From NCBI GenBank assembly GCA_015521095.1, contig WAOU01000004.1, forward strand, positions 1-6,913: a DNA stretch of 6,913 nucleotides. Direction: 5' to 3'. Positions 5,874 through 6,913 of this stretch are shown piece after piece. The translations under genes were made by a program, and so were the position numbers. This DNA comes from Desulfurococcales archaeon (GTDB lineage: Archaea; Thermoproteota; Thermoprotei_A; Sulfolobales; Acidilobaceae). Each line of letters begins with the position of its first letter. Within the stretch, counting starts at the first letter, position 1. The notes under the pieces were generated by a model. It was not told the origin of the DNA. It was given only the letters and a program-made list of their open reading frames with translations, and made no database searches.

Positions 5874-5982
5874 GGGCCCGTAGCTCAGCCTGGTAGAGCG
5901 GCGGGCTCTTAACCCGTAGACGTGCATGGCAACCTGGCCGCACAGGCGGAAGTCCCGGGTTCAAATCCCGGCGGGCCCGCCA
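5874..5982 (+). tRNA. tRNA-Lys (anticodon CTT), intron-containing, CCA encoded
   Basis: All arms fold. The acceptor stem is GGGCCCG (5874-5880) with CGGGCCC (5972-5978), followed by discriminator G and an encoded CCA at 5980-5982. The D stem is GCTC/GAGC. The anticodon stem GCGGG/CCCGT (one G-U) closes the loop CTCTTAA, with anticodon CTT at 5908-5910. The T arm is CCGGG-TTCAAAT-CCCGG. The variable region contains 32 extra bases (5920-5951), best read as an intron between positions 45 and 46; removing it leaves the normal AG-GTC variable loop and a 77-nt tRNA including CCA. It reads AAG codons. Transcription likely starts at the A-box at 5824-5830; a pyrimidine-rich stretch at 6001-6017 follows, and the next gene is convergent. 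Confidence 0.96.
5920..5951 (+). other. 32-nt tRNA intron at non-canonical position 45/46 (relaxed BHB)
   Basis: A relaxed bulge-helix-bulge can be drawn. CCGT (5914-5917) pairs with GCGG (5946-5949, one G-U) as the 4-bp central helix. The 3-nt bulges are AGA (5918-5920) and AAG (5950-5952), each cut after the second base. The intron-side helix is CGTGC (5921-5925) with GCAC-A-G (5940-5945, one bulged A), capped by GGC/GCC around AACCTG. No exon-side outer helix is apparent, so the form is HBh' as is common for non-canonical crenarchaeal introns, which need the heterotetrameric splicing endonuclease. Archaeal introns usually sit at 37/38; here the anticodon loop is uninterrupted. Confidence 0.85.
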
Positions 5983-6053
5983 CAAATCCCAACTAGAGGG
6001 GCTCCTTCTCATTCTCTCATCGCAAACACCTGGAATAGTCCGACTAAGGATAC

Positions 6054-6913
6054 TCACTTCTCGGATCCTGTCTCTTGATCTTCCATCATCGACGATACAG
6101 CTATAGCCAGCACGATGAGGTCTGCTCCTACAAGCTGGTAGTGATCCATGGTCTCTCCCAACGCTATATACGAGAATATTCCGGCAAACACTGGCTCGAG
6201 CAAATAGACGATAGCCGCGACGCCCGCGCTTATATGCCTCTGCCCGTAGACCTGTAGTCCAAATGCTCCAATAGTGCATACAAGGGCGAGATACAATAGT
6301 ACGAGAAAGGCCCTTACATTCATTAGAGGCTCGATACCGGTTCTAGCCAGCCCAACAGGAAGAAACACTAGTCCAGGTATCATCTCCAGAAAAACTATGA
6401 GAAGAGGATCAGCACGGCTGACATGTGACACCATGATGATCTGAGCCGCCCAGAAAACGGCTCCGAGGAGAACAAGGAAATCGCCAATGTTAAGCGCAAC
6501 GTCTGGACGAGTAAGAAGATAGAGGCCTAGGAGACTCATCCCAAGGCTAAGGGCTAGGTATCGATCATACTTTCTTAGAACAAGCGCCATGTAGGCGTGT
6601 ACAAAGGGAACGTTCATACCCGTTATAAAGGCGCTCTTCGAAGCCGTGGTTAGCCCGGTCCCCCAGCCCTGGAGCCATATGCCAAGAGTATATGCCAGGC
6701 CGACCAGGAGACCTCCCTTAACAACATCCCTAGTCAAGAGATGCCGCTTATACCACACATAAGGGGCCAGGAGCATGATAGTCAACAGGCTCCTCATACC
6801 AGTATAGAGTTCTCCACCTACATATCCTACAGCGACTTTTATCGCTGGAAACGACGAGCCCCAGAATATGCTCGTACCCAGAAGCGGTAGCAGACCCTTC
6901 AGTATCTTCTCCC
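6054..6913 (-). CDS. EamA/DMT-superfamily membrane transporter, 5'-truncated by the window edge
   Basis: The reading frame is open from the right edge down to TGA at 6054-6056, giving 285 visible residues. No ATG, GTG or TTG occurs in frame between 6797 and the edge, and the extra 38 residues include the typical first helix (PLLGTSIFWGSSFPAIKVAV), so the true start lies just outside the window; ATG 6797 is internal. Ten hydrophobic segments fall into two five-helix EamA repeats. Family-typical spots are TTASKSAFITGMNVPFV in helix 4 of the first half and AAIVYLLEPVFAGIFSYIALGE in helix 9. Such proteins sit in the cytoplasmic membrane and export or exchange small metabolites such as amino acids, but the substrate cannot be predicted. 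The gene is convergent with tRNA-Lys and its upstream neighbours are not visible. Confidence 0.9.
   Translation of the reverse strand, partial: EKILKGLLPLLGTSIFWGSSFPAIKVAVGYVGGELYTGMRSLLTIMLLAPYVWYKRHLLTRDVVKGGLLVGLAYTLGIWLQGWGTGLTTASKSAFITGMNVPFVHAYMALVLRKYDRYLALSLGMSLLGLYLLTRPDVALNIGDFLVLLGAVFWAAQIIMVSHVSRADPLLIVFLEMIPGLVFLPVGLARTGIEPLMNVRAFLVLLYLALVCTIGAFGLQVYGQRHISAGVAAIVYLLEPVFAGIFSYIALGETMDHYQLVGADLIVLAIAVSSMMEDQETGSEK

Noticed and set aside
5860..6279. 139-codon minus-strand open frame over the tRNA and the transporter's 3' end
   Set aside because: It runs antisense through the tRNA, giving the familiar spurious DLNPGLPP-type peptide, and overlaps the EamA gene in another frame.
1..6913. 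CRISPR array, defence island, prophage or transposon
   Set aside because: No regularly spaced repeats, transposase, integrase or defence gene is visible; the genes are core or conserved archaeal types with uniform codon use.

Overview
The window looks like chromosomal DNA from a hyperthermophilic crenarchaeon. The evidence is an archaeal TATA-binding protein gene, a tRNA gene with a bulge-helix-bulge type intron at a non-canonical site, crenarchaeal A-box promoters, strong use of AGG/ATA/CTA codons, purine-rich coding strands and tightly packed genes. A member of the Desulfurococcales (Pyrodictiaceae-like) would fit, but this is an impression from composition and protein style, not a measured placement. 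I see no CRISPR array, insertion sequence, phage gene or other mobile element.

Layout. Positions 1-378 (+) hold the C-terminal end of an archaeal radical SAM protein with a terminal TRAM domain. A 137-bp spacer with an inverted repeat and a likely promoter follows. Next is a two-gene operon, tldD (516-1934) and tldE/pmbA (1943-3298), encoding the catalytic and non-catalytic halves of the TldD/TldE metalloprotease. The second gene's Shine-Dalgarno overlaps the tldD stop codon. Converging on it and overlapping its 3' end by 20 bp is a minus-strand gene (3279-3854) for a small conserved-looking protein of unknown function, possibly a cyclase/polymerase palm-like domain. Divergent from that, across about 100 bp, is a SbcD/Mre11-related metallophosphoesterase (3958-4698, +).

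The second half begins with the TATA-binding protein gene (4851-5483, -), which has a clear TATA box and short leader. A 390-bp gene-free stretch separates it from tRNA-Lys(CTT) (5874-5982, +), interrupted by a 32-nt intron between positions 45 and 46. The right end is an EamA/DMT-family 10-helix transporter (6054 to beyond 6913, -), lacking only its first few codons.

Apart from tldD-tldE, the genes do not form an evident pathway; the region reads as ordinary core chromosome. The points most worth a second look are the intron in the tRNA, the unrecognised small protein at 3279-3854, and possible structured RNA or regulatory elements in the two spacers flanking the TATA-binding protein gene.
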